Source: Hyalella azteca (Eukaryota; Arthropoda; Malacostraca; Amphipoda; Hyalellidae). From it: a DNA stretch of 64,000 nt. The stretch covers positions 310,001-374,000 of the forward strand of contig NW_025947446.1 of NCBI RefSeq assembly GCF_000764305.2. Reading direction: 5' to 3'. Made by a program: the position numbers and the translations under genes. The notes beneath the pieces are model-generated. The model saw only the letters and a program-made list of their open reading frames with translations, was not told where the DNA came from and did not search any database. The first letter of the stretch is position 1. Every line of letters begins with the position of its first letter. Below, in pieces: positions 48,131 through 61,498 of the stretch.

Positions 48131-49736
48131 CAACAACGATGAATGTTGATTGATGAATGCTGAGCAGTCACTGTTGTCACTGTTTTCCGTTGGGCCTTTT
48201 TTCTCACTGCCGCGATCATCTTTCATTGTAAAAGCTTATTGCTCTCATGTCTCTATAATGTTGACGGGACTTTTCCAGTATCTGGCTATACTATGAACGT
48301 TCTTTTCTTAAAACTGGGCAATGTTGCACATATTAATTAACCACGGCTAAGCACCTATAGAGTCTGATAATGTAGCTTCAGCAGCTCGGTCCATTGTGGT
48401 TTTTCCCATTTTTGCCTCTATTAAAGATTTTGTATAGATCGTATATCTAGGGAGAGGTAACGTTTAGTAGCATGGTATATAGATGAGAGAAGGTATATAG
48501 TTGTGGGTGTTGTACCACGCCAACTAGCAATTAACTCCAGGTAAAGTTTTGCCAACTGCTGCATGACTGTTGACGGTATAGATATGCTTACGCGAGCAGG
48601 CCTCTTCCACTGCGAGCGAATATAAGGAGCATAAAATCAAACGGGGTCGAGACCACCAAGACCATGCATTGCAATGCAATTACCTTTCACGAAATGTTTC
48701 AGTATATCCACGATACAATTTAATCGCCACTCAGAGATTGAAGAGCATAGGATATGCGTCGGAGAGTGTCAGGTTGAGTGATCTTTGCAAAACAGACGTT
48801 TGTTCGAGCTAGCCCGTAAGGTGCTGGGCAGTTCATGACTGAACATATGCTCCCGCATAGCATTGTCTAGTCTGTTAATGATGATGGCAATCAAATGGAC
48901 CATATACAGGATCAACAACATACAATGGAGGTACGATCACAGCTAAAAAAACAGCAACAAACATGAGTGAAAAAATTATAACCCTAAAAAACCCAACGAA
49001 ACCGTATGTTTTGCATGAGCGCCAAATAACCGAAAGAATAAGTTCATTGACGACCTTAATATTGAACAGAGAGATAGTGTTTGGAGACGACTGAGGGACC
49101 TCAACGATAAATGTGGTTATTACATTGGTATTATTAGACATTTTCATATTGTGTTATTTTAAAAAGAGTCAGTTTTAATTTATTTTTCTACTTTTGGAAT
49201 TGCATTGAGTGTCATGCGGTTATTATTTGGGTAATGTAATCTGGGGACCAGTGGTTGTCAGCCAGATTCAGTAACACAGTTTTGGTAGGTGATATCAAAT
49301 GATTGTTAATAAACTTTTCAAAATTATTTCACATCGTTTTTAATTATATTTAAATATTTACATGCAAATGTATTTCATCCAATAGACATTGATAGTATGT
49401 ATTTTTCTTGTTATAGCTCTTCAAAGAATAAGCAAACTACTGTACAAGATTACAATACCAAAACTGATATACAGTATAAACTATCTGAAAATATGATATA
49501 GGCGTACTTTTCAAATGGCACATTGTATAATGATAAAACAGAACTAAGGTGCCGGCCCATTATAACTGTAGCACTCGTGCTGCAAGTGATGATACTGGCA
49601 ACCAAGTTTACGATGTCTACATTACAGGGACATATGATAACCAAAATCAGAACGGGCTTCGATTAAGTATGGCGAGGAATAAAAATGGCGTGAAATATAG
49701 TTTTTATTGAAAAGGATTGCTAGATTAAATATTTAA
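48131..49736. other. no recognisable gene
   Basis: Only a short LINE-derived piece at 48834-48880 is identifiable. A 90-codon minus-strand frame (48875-49147) with a hydrophobic stretch has no recognised relatives. Confidence 0.4.
48834..48880 (-). mobile_element. LINE fragment
   Basis: Matches 47235-47283 of the larger LINE copy (actgaacatatgctcc, then gcatagc and gtctagtctgtt). A short internal remnant. Confidence 0.6.
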
Positions 49737-50866
49737 CCCTTTCGTGACTGACGGGACTGTGGTGTCCCGCTCAATATTTTACCACATAACTTGCATACAG
49801 CGCAATATTTGAGGCGCAGCTAACTACAGGGACATATAAGAAACATTTTTCACCAAAATATAGCGACATCTGGCATCTTTCGTGGTTCGCACCGCAACAA
49901 ACAGCATTGAGCATCGAGTGACTGTGGGATATGCTACGTTTGTTTTTTGCTCATTGGATTTCTCTGCCAATACGAAGAACTGCGTNTCCTGACATTTTCA
50001 ACAAAGCCAACAGCAAGCTGCAAGAGACGTAGAAAGAGTGACTTCTCGACTCCAGCTTCAGTGAGATTGTCCAATGTAGGAGTACATTGGCCTCAGTTCA
50101 ATGTGTCCAGGGGCAGGTGCCAAGTGTGCTCAAAGAAGGGAGAAGAAGCAAGACCTGCCGTAGAATGTGAACACTGCAAAGTGCATCTCTGCTGCAACTC
50201 CGCAAGAAACTGCTTCAGAGAGTTTCATCAGCGATAAACTTTCTCCATTGATAATAATGACTGATTGCATTTTTGCTTGCTTGTAGTACATCGATAAAGG
50301 GACCATAAATTGTAGTGAAGAAACTGCTACTTAAGTAATTGCTATCTATTTCAACTCCAAAGGAATTTGTTTATACGGTACCTGGTTATTATGATAGGTT
50401 AATTATTTTCATCTGTTTATTGTGATAGGGTATGTCATTACATGATAGTACACACGTTTGCCAAAGGAATTTTGTAATATCCAAATACTAACGTATATAT
50501 ACTAGGTTAATATTTTTTTCGCAAAATAATAATTTTTCACAATAAATGTATTGGTGATAACGATGCATTTCTATGATCCCTAACTCCAAATTTGCCTGTA
50601 GGGCCAAGCATTGAATGTAAGATACATTTCAACAAATAACAGCTAAAGAAAGGTCGCTACAGTGCTGCAGCCCAATGTCGCAATATCTGTCACTACAGTT
50701 GCAACCATATACTACCGGGACTCTCTAGTCCCGCTTATAGAATTTTTACAATTAACATATTTTTAATAATTTTTTTACAGAAATGCATTATTTAGTCCTA
50801 ATTTAATGTGATTCTACAGAAAAAATCAAATAAAAAGTTGTAAAAGACATAGCCGTCACGAAAGGG
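49737..50866 (+). mobile_element. piggyBac-type element, internally deleted
   Basis: Inverted termini ccctttcgtgac and gtcacgaaaggg are flanked by TTAA at 49733-49736 and 50867-50870, the hallmark target of piggyBac. A subterminal inverted pair, gacgggactgtggtgtcccg and gggactctctagtcccg, is also seen. The element is 1,130 bp and retains only the transposase C-terminus. Confidence 0.85.
49947..50237 (+). pseudogene. piggyBac transposase C-terminal cysteine-rich domain, remnant
   Basis: A 96-codon frame ends in GRCQVCSKKGEE, VECEHCKVHLCC and a CF-x-x-FH motif. This Cys/His pattern is that of the zinc-binding domain at the end of piggyBac transposases. The DDD catalytic core is absent. One ambiguous base (n at 49985) lies within the frame. 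The Met at 49947 is probably internal to the ancestral protein. Confidence 0.75.
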
Positions 50867-50870
50867 TTAA

Positions 50871-52840
50871 ACCCATAATTTTTGTGGCGGCTGTACCCAC
50901 AGGAATATAAGCGGCGAGCTTCGGATGGCGAATATGTCAAGCGGCACCAGACAAGCCATGCAGGAACTGCAGGTTGAGTTCATAATAGTAGTATTACCTT
51001 TTAAATATGGGTACAGTAATAAGTTTAATGTATAAATATCAAGTTTTTGATATTGACAGAGTAGTAAGCTTTTGATAGAGATACAGTATTTACATGCAGT
51101 ATTTTTTATAGAGATGTAAATACCGTATTATGAGCTAGGGTATGTTAATGAAATTCTTTCGAGCACCAAATGTACGATTCCTCATTCAACCTGGGTTATC
51201 TGTGCAACCGCTAGTGACTTAAAAACCGAACTGCAAACAAATTTCGGTAAACAATGAGTAGAAACAATGAGTTAAATTATTGAGCGCTCCAAAACAGAGC
51301 TGATAATGATCGAATCAGCACCAAACGGAAGCCTAATGATCATCTTCTACTAAAACCAAATTAACGATCCCTTTCAGTCGTGCAAAATTACGCCAGAAGC
51401 ACGCCGAATCAAGTGACCGAATCAAACTATTGATCTACTAAAATAAAAATAAAATCAAGAGCTAATAATCTATGTAGGAACCGGACTCCTACCATGCAGA
51501 AACCAATGTCATTTTCTTTGCAATAAAGAAAATAGTAGACTTCTTGAAAACATTCAGTGAAACCAAATGAGCGCTGGGGATAAATAACGATCAACAAGTC
51601 ACGGATTTATGGAGACAGAGTTGTTGCACCATGTGACGAAACTAAATTCATCATTTGAGGTTCAGTTCATTCAAGTCAATAAAAAGATGGAGAAGAGTAA
51701 TTATTGCTCGACGATAAATTAACGTGACCAAATTAAGCAACTCCATGAAAAATAAATCGTGAAGGAAAAGAAATTGGATGGCGAAAGATCAATTCTCATC
51801 TTGATGACAGTGGGAAGAATCAACAACGAAAGCACAACGCTCGATCACACCAGCCACCAACAAGACACTATCCACATGGTTAACCTCTGTCGATGACGCC
51901 GTAGCTTTCGCAGGTATTATCGAACACGCTCATATCAGCGACATAATATCATTTAACACATTTTGTTAATCCCCGTTTTAATCAATCTTGTGCAGTAATC
52001 TACGATTGTAAAATTCTCTGAAATTCACAGCAAGAAAGATTAGGAGTCCATAGATTAGAGTTTGGCTCTACCGTATCTGTCTAAACTCTATAAACGCTTC
52101 ATTTGGTGCCATCACGTAACAGGGTGAAGCGTTCACTTCAGCTCCGCGGGTGCTGTCGGAAAGGTTCAAATCAAACACAATAATAAGTTTAATCGATTAC
52201 AAGCAGGTTTATTATTGTTCTATCAATCAATCCACAGTGTGCACAGTTTCATCGAGTGAAGTCCAAATAGAAATAATGCCCGAGAAGTTAGTTACTTAGC
52301 CTGAAGCGGATGAAATACGTACTAGCTCAGAGATAACGTTGTAAAGTGCAATGAATAAACGTTCTCGAATGAACTCAAATCCAATAATAACGTTTGTATG
52401 ACTGTGCAAACTGGGGAAAGGTTATCAAAGTATTTAAGAATATGCTGAATACAGCACAGCAACAAACATGTTCCATCTAGGCTGTCAGTGACGTTTTTTG
52501 AAGTAAACATATCGTTTCTGAGGAGAAACGAAAGCGTTTTAACAATATAATCCGTGTGAATTAATTTGGACCTCATATAAAACACTAAAAAACGTCGAAA
52601 ATGATAGTAAAGAAAAAGTCAATAGTAAAGGGCGATTTGACTGTTTATGAATAAGGCTTTTAAGCATCAAGATTGTTTGGACAAGAAAAAATTTTTCGCA
52701 TTGAATAACTTGAATAAATGTACCTATACCATTTACAAAATTCATTTGCGCATTTATAATAAATTATAAAAGCCGATGAATTTTCATTCATTTCAATTCT
52801 TGTACCCAGACTAAACATTTAAATCTGAGAGTAGCGTGCG
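50871..52840. other. no recognisable gene
   Basis: Upstream flank of the innexin gene. AT-rich, with no supported coding segment or repeat array seen. Confidence 0.45.
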
Positions 52841-52846
52841 GAAAGA

Positions 52847-52853
52847 TATATAA
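52847..52853 (+). promoter_or_regulatory. TATA-like box before innexin exon 1
   Basis: TATATAA lies 25 bp before the proposed innexin ATG at 52872. Transcription normally starts 25-30 bp downstream of a TATA box, at or just past this ATG. Either the box is coincidental, the leader is extremely short, or translation starts elsewhere. Confidence 0.35.
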
Positions 52854-52871
52854 GCAAGTGGACCGGTAATC

Positions 52872-55800
52872 ATGGTGCACGTCAAGACCAAGTAAGTAAA
52901 GACATCAACAGAGACAATGTCATAGGCTATGAACATGTAAACGAAATATTATTTCTCAGCATATAGAGCAAATTTCTATATAATATAAATCATTGTTCCG
53001 AATTTTTTTGGAACAATGACATATATACAAATATTGTTCCAGAACCGTGGTATGGCCCAGCGTAAAGGAAGAGAATATTCAGTCTAATATTTCAAGCAGA
53101 CACGGTGTCGTCAGTAATTAATTGGCAATATTGTTAGTAGTTGTTTTAGTATTATTTTTAGTATTATTTACTGTGATGATCTTGATAAGAGAACAACATG
53201 GCACGCGTGAGTGCAGGAGAGGGTAGGATCAGAGTACAACATGGCACGCGTGAGTGCAGGAGAGGGTAGGATCAGAGTACAACATGGCACGCGTGAGTGC
53301 AGGAGAGGGTAGGATCAGAGTACAACATGGCACGCGTGAGTGCAGGAGAGGGTAGGATCAGAGTACAACATGGCACGCGTGAGTGCAGGAGAGGGTAGGA
53401 TCAGAGTTTAACATGGCACGCGTGAGTGCAGGAGAGGGTAGGATAAGAGTTTAACATGGCACGCGTGAGTGCAGGAGAGGGTAGGATCAGAGTTTAACAT
53501 GGCACGCGTGAGTGCAGGAGAGGGTGCCAGTCCATGCTTGCCGTAGGATGAGGTATCATGTGAATCCCAAGCTTATCTCCTATGTTTAAAGATTGATCAA
53601 ATTAGATAGACTGTATCAGATAAATTTTATTGAAGAATAATTGCAACATTCTCAAAATTCTGATATTATAAAGTATAATTAATGAACAAATAATATTGGC
53701 AACTAGAGAACGGCAACCTCTAGTCAGGCTCAGCCTAAATAGAATACAAAACTAAAAAATATAACTCAGTACTCACTGCAGTGAGTGACAGAGAGCGCAT
53801 TTTCTCGTCGACGAAAACTTGACGACAGACGGACAGACAGATGGACAGACAGACAGACAGACGGACATGGCGAGCACAATAGTGAATTTTTTTCCATAAA
53901 TGAGAAAATGCGCTAAAAATAATAAGATGTAAACTCGTAATTTGGCACACTTCAAAGATAGGATCAGACTACATAAACCAATAATCTGACCACGCTTCTT
54001 CCAGCTGTAAATGCAAAGCCTGTAAGCAGTTGGCGGAGGCCGGGAGTGACCACATCAGTTTCGTGTCAAGCATCCTTCTACTGCTGGGTCTCCGCTCTCT
54101 GCCTCTACTTGGCCCTGGGTGAGTGAGCTATTTTGCCATCGTGTACATCTAAACGTCGGGCAATCAAATTCAATTTTCGCGATTAGCTATAATGGCTTGG
54201 ATAAATTCGAAAATGATGAATTACGTTAGTGCTGACATAACACCTTTAAAGGCATCATATCATTTTTAGCTTATCGGCCAACAGTGCGCTTCATCACATC
54301 GCTGATGCACATAGCTTCTTGTATTATTTAGGACATCATGTGATGTCACGGTCACGCCTTGCTTTCTGCATAATTTCGTAGATCATTCTCGATGATCTAC
54401 AAATTATCCCCGATCACTGGCATTACCTCTATGACGTCACTCATTGTCACAAAGAAACGGTGTATTGGATGCGTAGAATTTTTTTAACACAGGTAACAAA
54501 GTTCATGTAAAAATCATCCATTTGTTTGATTATGAATTAATAAATATTCTTAGCCGAGCCGAGCATGAACTTGTTATAGTTAAAACTTATTTTATGCAGA
54601 GGGTCGCAATGCCACAATTATTGAAACAAGTTTCCTTGATGTAGTTTAAATGTTACAACCCTAACTCATAATGAAAGAAAACGGCACCATTCTGTGTTCC
54701 TGCTATAATTAAAGGGATGAAACTCGCGATTAAGAGCGTATGGCTTCATTTCAAGGCTTCGATGGGTGGTCTAATTGTGAATAATTTTTAAAATTGGATG
54801 CTTCTTTCTGATTCAACAAACAGAAGTTATAGATTTATCTTTCAGTTGTACCTCTAAGACATTAGTTTGCTCAGAGTTGAGAGTCTTCATTGGGGGCACA
54901 TGTTACGGTCTGTGTTATCTTATCTGATGTCGCATCTCATATACGAAGCTTCGATGATTCAGTGTGAATAAACTTCGACGCCCGTACTGCTTGTTATACA
55001 ACAGGATCAAGGGGGATTCCATAAATTTTGTATATTTGCAATCGATATCGGCGAGATGATTCTGAATTTGTTTGACGGAATAAAATCAGCTGTTGGTAAA
55101 CAACTCACAGCGTAAGTGACGTTCTTCAGCATATATATTTAGGGAGTGATACGCGATAATAGTCGTGAATTAGAGAACATTTGTTTGTTTCATGTACAGA
55201 TGTGGGCATGCTTATTGTGTTAATCGGCAAAGAATTCCGTATAATTCAGAAGTCCAACTGCAATGTAAGGGTGGAATTTCTTAACACTTTACTCTGAATT
55301 TACAGTAAGCGTAAAGACTTTATCTTTTGGCAGAAATGTGAAGCCAAATGTGGACTCCGCGCTTTTCAAGTCTATGAAGCTGGCGGCGGCCTTCACGGGC
55401 ATGGCGTTCGTCTTGGTCACGGCCCGAACCTACATAGGTGAGAACTTGCATTCAAACTCGAGGAAGTTCGTAAGCTTCTTCCCTAATTATAATGTAAAAC
55501 CAATTTTGAATCCATAATTTTGGAACCTATGATGATAAAAAATCACTTTTCTGCAAAAGTGATGTTAAATTTTAGAGTATTAGAGTTAAATTTTAGAGTA
55601 GAGTATTCAAACCAGTATTGTTTTTAATAAATTTTAGAACTCACTCCTTAGGCAATTTAAGCTTTGCTATCATAATAAATTAATAAAGAAATTTATCAAA
55701 ACATTTAATAAAAATTAGCTTCAATCGCAAAACAAACATTAACAACTCGCTAGGGTTATTATTACATGGCATTTTGACTGCAGGGTTGACATTAATCTAA

Positions 55801-58800
55801 AATTCTAAATACTAATTTTAACATGGCTGGCATCACGAACGCTTTACTTTTCCGCTGAATACGACGACATAAACCATGCTTCATAAATAAATCAATTAAA
55901 ATATTCGGTGTCACTATTTGATGGGAGAATTGTCGGTACCGTAACTTAAATGTTACCGCAATGTAATATGCTGTCTTTTAATCGCTGTTAAATTTTAGTT
56001 TCCACAATTTAGGCGAACTTCTGAATGTGATTTAAGTACTAATCGAAGATATTTCAGGATAATTTTTTATGGTTATGTCTAATCGTTAAACAAATGATAA
56101 ATTGTTCGTTTCAGAAATTAAGTTTTAGATACTTAATAATTTTACTGGCTTAATTAGGCACGAGCAGTGCAATTTTAGACTTAGAAAATATAAAAAATCT
56201 AAATATTTAAAGGAATGAATTAGCAACGTGCCATAACGCGTGCAATGAATTCGTCACGTGCGTATGTTGCGTGTGTAATGAAATGAATTCATTGGGTGTG
56301 TGAAATTCAAAAGACGTGAATTCAATGAATTCAGGTTTTTTGTTGTGACAGCACGAAATTTTATAGAAATAATATAATTGTTGAAGGTATTATTCTTATA
56401 TTATTTATTAAAATTTGATGTTAGTAAAGTAAAATTTGATACTAAAGTAACTGTTATTCCGTTCATAAAACTGCTCATTATCTGATCATTTTGTTTACAT
56501 AACTCTCAATGATATTCATAGAGCGGCTAATTGTATATATGTAACCGGTAAGGCTGTTTATTCATCTCCAATTAAGTAGCCTATATGTAACTGCTAGAGC
56601 ATTTAAATTGAAATTTTAAATTCAAAATCAAACCATTTGCTTCATTTTGCGCACGCAAAAAGAAATTCGTTCGCTTCAACATGATTAATTGCTTGAATGC
56701 GTGCGGAACATGAGCTGCTTACTGTGAATGCATCAATTATCAAAAAATATCAAATATTTTTATTCAAAATATTATTTATGATATTAATTTATTGTTTAAA
56801 ATCTAATTGCATAATTTTAGATTACACTGTAAAAATATCGTATTGGATTGAAAAAAAATTTCTATTTAAATGAGCAGTGAGATATTAATGGGTAAGGCTA
56901 TCGAAATTGAAAAATTTTTAGAATGCAATATCTCTGTGTATCGTGTAGACGATATCGAATCTCAGTGCGTGATTGTGTCCTATATATGCAGGCTATATTG
57001 TGTCTCTTTGCACTCTGTTGACATTATGGGCATGAAATTCAACCATCACTGCCATCAGTGCAAGAAATACCCTGAAATCTTAAGGATTTAAATAAATACT
57101 TACGTGAATACTTAAAATACGCAAATCGCAGTATACTTTACGCGCAACGTGACGCGTCCTACATATGTTTACTCTCTGGTCCTGTTCTTAGTTTGTCTTG
57201 CACCTTGATACTTTTATATGTATATTACTAAATTGTATTATAAAATATAATTTTCTCGTTTTAACTTTATTATATGAGAAAATAAGAAATAAATTAAGGT
57301 CTAGACTTAAACATGGCAGTCGCTGGAGCATTAAAGAACATGAGGATGTCGATACGACAGGTATACCCAAGGAGGACACACACCGCCGCTAGTGTAATTG
57401 CCGTGAGCGAGAGCTGAGACTCGCAGACTGTGTCGTGCTTATCTGCCGTTCGTTCAGTCTTTTATAAAGATAACGCTGCGGGTTCAAACGATTGATTTAA
57501 TCGAGTCTCTTGCGATAAATAAAGTATATTCTGCCTGAAACTATGACTCATGGAATGATTAGGTTTACTACGAAATGATTTAGTAACTAAATTTTTTCAT
57601 GATAACAATGTTTTTCTTAGTACTCACAGGTAACGTGAGTGCCCGACTTCTTTATTGGTAAGATTTAACAGCTTGATTTAAAGGCACGTAAAGTGTTGAT
57701 AACTTCACTTATGTGCAGCACTAGGCCACTTACAAATGTATATTATATACGTTACTACATCGTAATTTGGATTTAGCGTCAGTGGGCTCGAAAATCTCAC
57801 GTACTACATGCTAATATTCCAATGCAACGCCTGCGGTACATCTAATGTTGTCACGGGATTGTTTAATTAGAGCATAACATATTAAACTCTTTAGGCACAC
57901 AAGTTCCATTTTAAGAATTTTATTCAGAGGAATCATTTTTAATTAGGAGTAGTAAAAAATTGGACGAAAGGATTAATGGAAACAGTACAGTATTGCAAAA
58001 CAGTATTACAGTATTGCAAAACAGAAATGGGAAATATAAAATGGGGCCATAGATTTTAACGGAATTGGAATTCGAATTTAATTGAATTAGCAGGTTCAAG
58101 TTCTTCCTGGGAATTGTATGATCTGATTATATTGTACATAACTAATAATTTCATTTCCTCGCGATGTACTTGAATGTACCAAGCTTCGAAAGATGCTCTC
58201 GAAGCACATTAATTTAAACTCATATTTTTTATGCTTTCATTGATGTTTTCACATCGAGTTTTAATATACCATGGCACTTTTCCAGATGCATTGTTAAGTT
58301 TTATAACCGAGCTAAAAGGCACAGTACAATTTAGATGAAGTAAAATATGGCATCTTAACCTTGGAAGTCAGTCGCCGCAACACTTGTGACCATTAAAGAG
58401 GAAAACGAAAATGAAAAACAGGACAAAAAATTTTGTCTCCGTTAGGACGATGACCTATATAGGGACCAGCGTGTCCGTATGAGATCGATGTGTAAGGACG
58501 TATCTGCTCGCAAGGAGTACAAGATTCTCTCATTCCCAGATCTATGAGTGAATTTATTCCAAGGGACAATTATTTATTGGCGTTTTCATTGATGCACGAG
58601 TTGATGGAAGGGCGCTTCTTGATCCTATCTTCGACAACAGACAAAGATCAAGTGTTACAGACGTTGAAAGATCGGCATGACTAAATCTGATCAAAGCTAG
58701 GGAGGTTTGGCTGAGTAGTCTTATTGTCATAATCAGAATCTGAAACGCTGAAATCCAAATCGCGGTCAGGGCGGAATCAAATCCCAGAACACCGTCCAAG

Positions 58801-61498
58801 CCTCTTACAACCAATTCGAGTATCCCCTTAGTAGTGATTGTACTCTAAATAGTTTATTAATGTTCCCGCTAACAGTTTGCCGAATCTTTATTGCATGGAA
58901 GCAAGACGATTGCTACGTCAATAGACGCATGTCCTTCAGAGAAGATCGCCATATCTACAACGTCATTGTCCTTGTCACAACGTTTCACGGGAGTCGAAGT
59001 TTTCACGATATCCTTCCTTATTATAGGTGACAACATCGACTGCACGGCTGGTGCTGCTGTAAAAGAAGAGGAGACCAAAGCCATCACCAGCTATTGCTTC
59101 ATTACTTCTACTTTCACATTGTCCAACTTCACACTTCCGGCCGCTGTAAGAAGCTGAGATTTTTAATGCAAATCATGAACTAGAATGATTACATTTATTA
59201 AACATGAAGCACCTATTAGGGTTTTAAAAAAAATGACGCCAGGTAATGCTTTAGAATTTGAAAGTAGAATTTTGAATAAACCAAAAGCTCCATAATTCTT
59301 TATATCAATAATGAGTAAATATTTAAAACCATTTTTTTGTGTACAGTCTCCGCACCCCGGACTGGGCCCGGTGCCCCACAGAGAAGTCTTCCCACCAGGC
59401 ATCGGGGTTGATTCTGTGGTGGAGGAAGATGAAGGCGTGACGTTCCACGCGTATTATCAATGGGTTCCTTTCATGATTGCGCTGCAGAGTGTTCTGCTCT
59501 TCCTGCCTACCAAGATATGGCAGAGTAAAGAGGATGGCCACCTAGAATATCTTCTCTGCGACACGCACAAAGTCCATGTCAATAAAGAACTAGCTCATGC
59601 AAAGGTGTGCATAATTTTTTTGATAAATTATTCTCCTTTCCTTTAATCAAATTGAACAATTTAACAGTTCGACAAAAACAGTTCGATAAACACTGATCAA
59701 TAAAATAATTTTTCTTTTTGCTTTAGATGAAAGTTGGAAACCTCTAGGAAATAATTCAACTTCTCACCCCCTCTAGGGGGTGAGAAGTTGAATTATATAT
59801 ATGTATATATGAATTCTGAATTATGAGCAAACGTGACATCGGCCTTTGTTTTGACTCCTTCAGAGGAGCCAAAGTGTCAACGTATTCAATCACTCACGGA
59901 ATTTTAGTAACGGAAAATACCTGGCGTGGTTCATCATGTGTGAAATCTTGGGCTGTGGTTTCACAATCGGGAACCTTTTTTTGACGGACGCCTTCCTCGG
60001 GGGACAGTTCTTCGATTTCGGGAAGGGGGCGTTGAGCTACCTTACAGGGAGTGTCACTGATCCCAATAACCCACTCAACATTGTCTTCCCTAAGGTCAGT
60101 GAAATGCTTGGGTAAATATAACTTCTACAGTTTTAGCTCTTAGCTTGCTGGTAGAAGTAATTCAATCCCAAAAACCCCAAAATTTGTTTTTCCTACCTTG
60201 TTTAAATAAGTCAAAAATGCATATAAAGTTCAGCTAGTTAAATTTTCACTTCAAGTACCTAGTGCAAGCTTTAAATTTTTTGCGCATTTTTTTTATTTCG
60301 CAGAAATCAGCCCGTTAGACCTTTTCGCAAAAAAAAAAAAACAATAATAAGTAAGATTTCATAGGAATCTAATTTAATCACACTAATTGAATCTTCATGG
60401 CTGTGAACTATACGCAGTACCAGTCGAGTCAGTACCATTTCGGTCAGTGGTAACTTTTTACTAATAGGTTAGGTTCGACAAAGTGAAACCCCACTTCCTT
60501 GCGATTGATCATAAATTTCTCTTCTGCAGATTGGCAAATGCACGTGGTATAAATATGGTCCATCTGGCAGCATCGTCAGCATGGATGCCATTTGTGTGCT
60601 ACCTCTGAACATAGTCAACGAGAAAACCTACGTGGTGCTGTGGCTGACGTATATCTTGCTGTGCGCCTTCACGTGCGCCGCCCTCCTCTATCACTTCTTC
60701 CTCCTCCTCGTGTGAGTGTTAGCCGATGAGCAAAATTTCATAGAATAGAATAGAAGTGTCGGTACTAAGAAATAATCCCATTGCCTGTTGACGATTCTTG
60801 TACTTTTCGTGACTTAATTCACAAGGGATCCGGCCATTGGAACCCGATCTTTCCATTACAGACGATTGTTTGAGATATACGTAGCTGCTGGACTTATTGC
60901 CTGCATGAAGCCGCCTCCTGCTGGCCGCTTTTTTAACCATGTACTACGAAATCGCTTTCCTGCATGCCTCGGTCTGCACTGTCGAAGTTCGAACTGCATC
61001 GGTTAATTACTCGTTTCTATTTCCTTAATTGGTCGTCAAACGGTAAAAATACTTACAACATGTGATTTTTTTAATTATTTAGTTTCGTATTTTCAAGTCT
61101 CCGGTTCTAAATCATGAACGCAGATTATTGCCACAAGTGACCTGCAGCGAAATGCTCAACAGTAGCCACAGTGTTCCCTGGTTTATTTTTACTACTACAC
61201 ATTGTCCAGTATTTTTAAAAGCAAGCAACTAATTTCAGGAGCTACTTTTGCTCATAGGTTGTTGTTCGTATGCTTGCAATACACGATAAATTTCTCCAGG
61301 CCTGGTCGCTTGGATGCCCTCATCACTCGACGTAGCGAAAACAAACGGGACATGAAGGTGGTGCTGAAGGAGTGCTCTAAGGGGGACAAGTTCATCCTGT
61401 GGTGCCTCCAGTCGTACGTCGTCGACTTCGGCAAGTGGACCGCGCAGCTCATCGAGGAAGCAGGCTTCGGCAAGCCAGAATTTGAACTGAAGAATTGA
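52872..61498 (+). CDS. innexin (gap-junction channel protein)
   Basis: Eight exons in consistent phase: 52872-52891, 54005-54118, 55334-55437, 59027-59145, 59347-59604, 59864-60094, 60530-60711 and 61300-61498, giving 408 residues. Innexin hallmarks: TM1 followed by YIGDNIDC; a second first-loop cysteine in SYCFITSTFT; YYQWVPF at the start of TM2 (family YYQWV); FPKIGKCTWYKYGPSGS and ICVLPLNIVNEK with the two second-loop cysteines; then TM4 and a cytoplasmic tail. Six or eight innexins form each hemichannel, joining the cytoplasm of neighbouring cells or opening to the outside. Exons 3-8 are firm. Exons 1-2 add a Cys/Lys-rich start (CKCKACK) of about 25 residues before the usual N-terminal helix. 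They are supported by splice signals and phase only. I cannot assign a numbered innexin. Confidence 0.92.
53195..53525 (+). repeat. 43-bp minisatellite in innexin intron 1
   Basis: About eight nearly identical units of acatggcacgcgtgagtgca, ggagagggtaggatcagagt and acaa or ttaa. Each contains GCGTGAGT (donor-like) and gagtgcag|g (acceptor-like). It lies away from both annotated junctions. The uniformity suggests recent expansion. Confidence 0.92.
53756..53920 (+). mobile_element. MITE-like element with internal GACG/GACA microsatellite, copy 2
   Basis: Second copy of 4527-4693, in innexin intron 1, with the same inverted ends (53794-53806 and 53902-53914) and the same left extension. The internal tract is mainly GACA here. 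Confidence 0.7.
55438..59026. other. innexin intron 3, no other feature recognised
   Basis: A 3.6-kb AT-rich intron. Short open frames near 56870 and 57198 have no recognised product or splice support. Confidence 0.5.
59753..59794 (+). repeat. perfect inverted repeat in innexin intron 5
   Basis: Arms of 18 bp, aattcaacttctcacccc and its exact complement, are separated by ctctag. A (TA)n stretch follows. It could be a small palindromic element or a recent inverted duplication. Confidence 0.9.
60738..60925 (-). mobile_element. LINE 3' end, truncated copy in innexin intron 7
   Basis: Closely matches the 3' UTR of the LINE at 47051-47215, including ggatcccttgtgaat, the aagaatcg-type tail and the (TTCTA)n end. 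5' truncation and minus orientation are typical of retrotransposed fragments. Confidence 0.8.
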
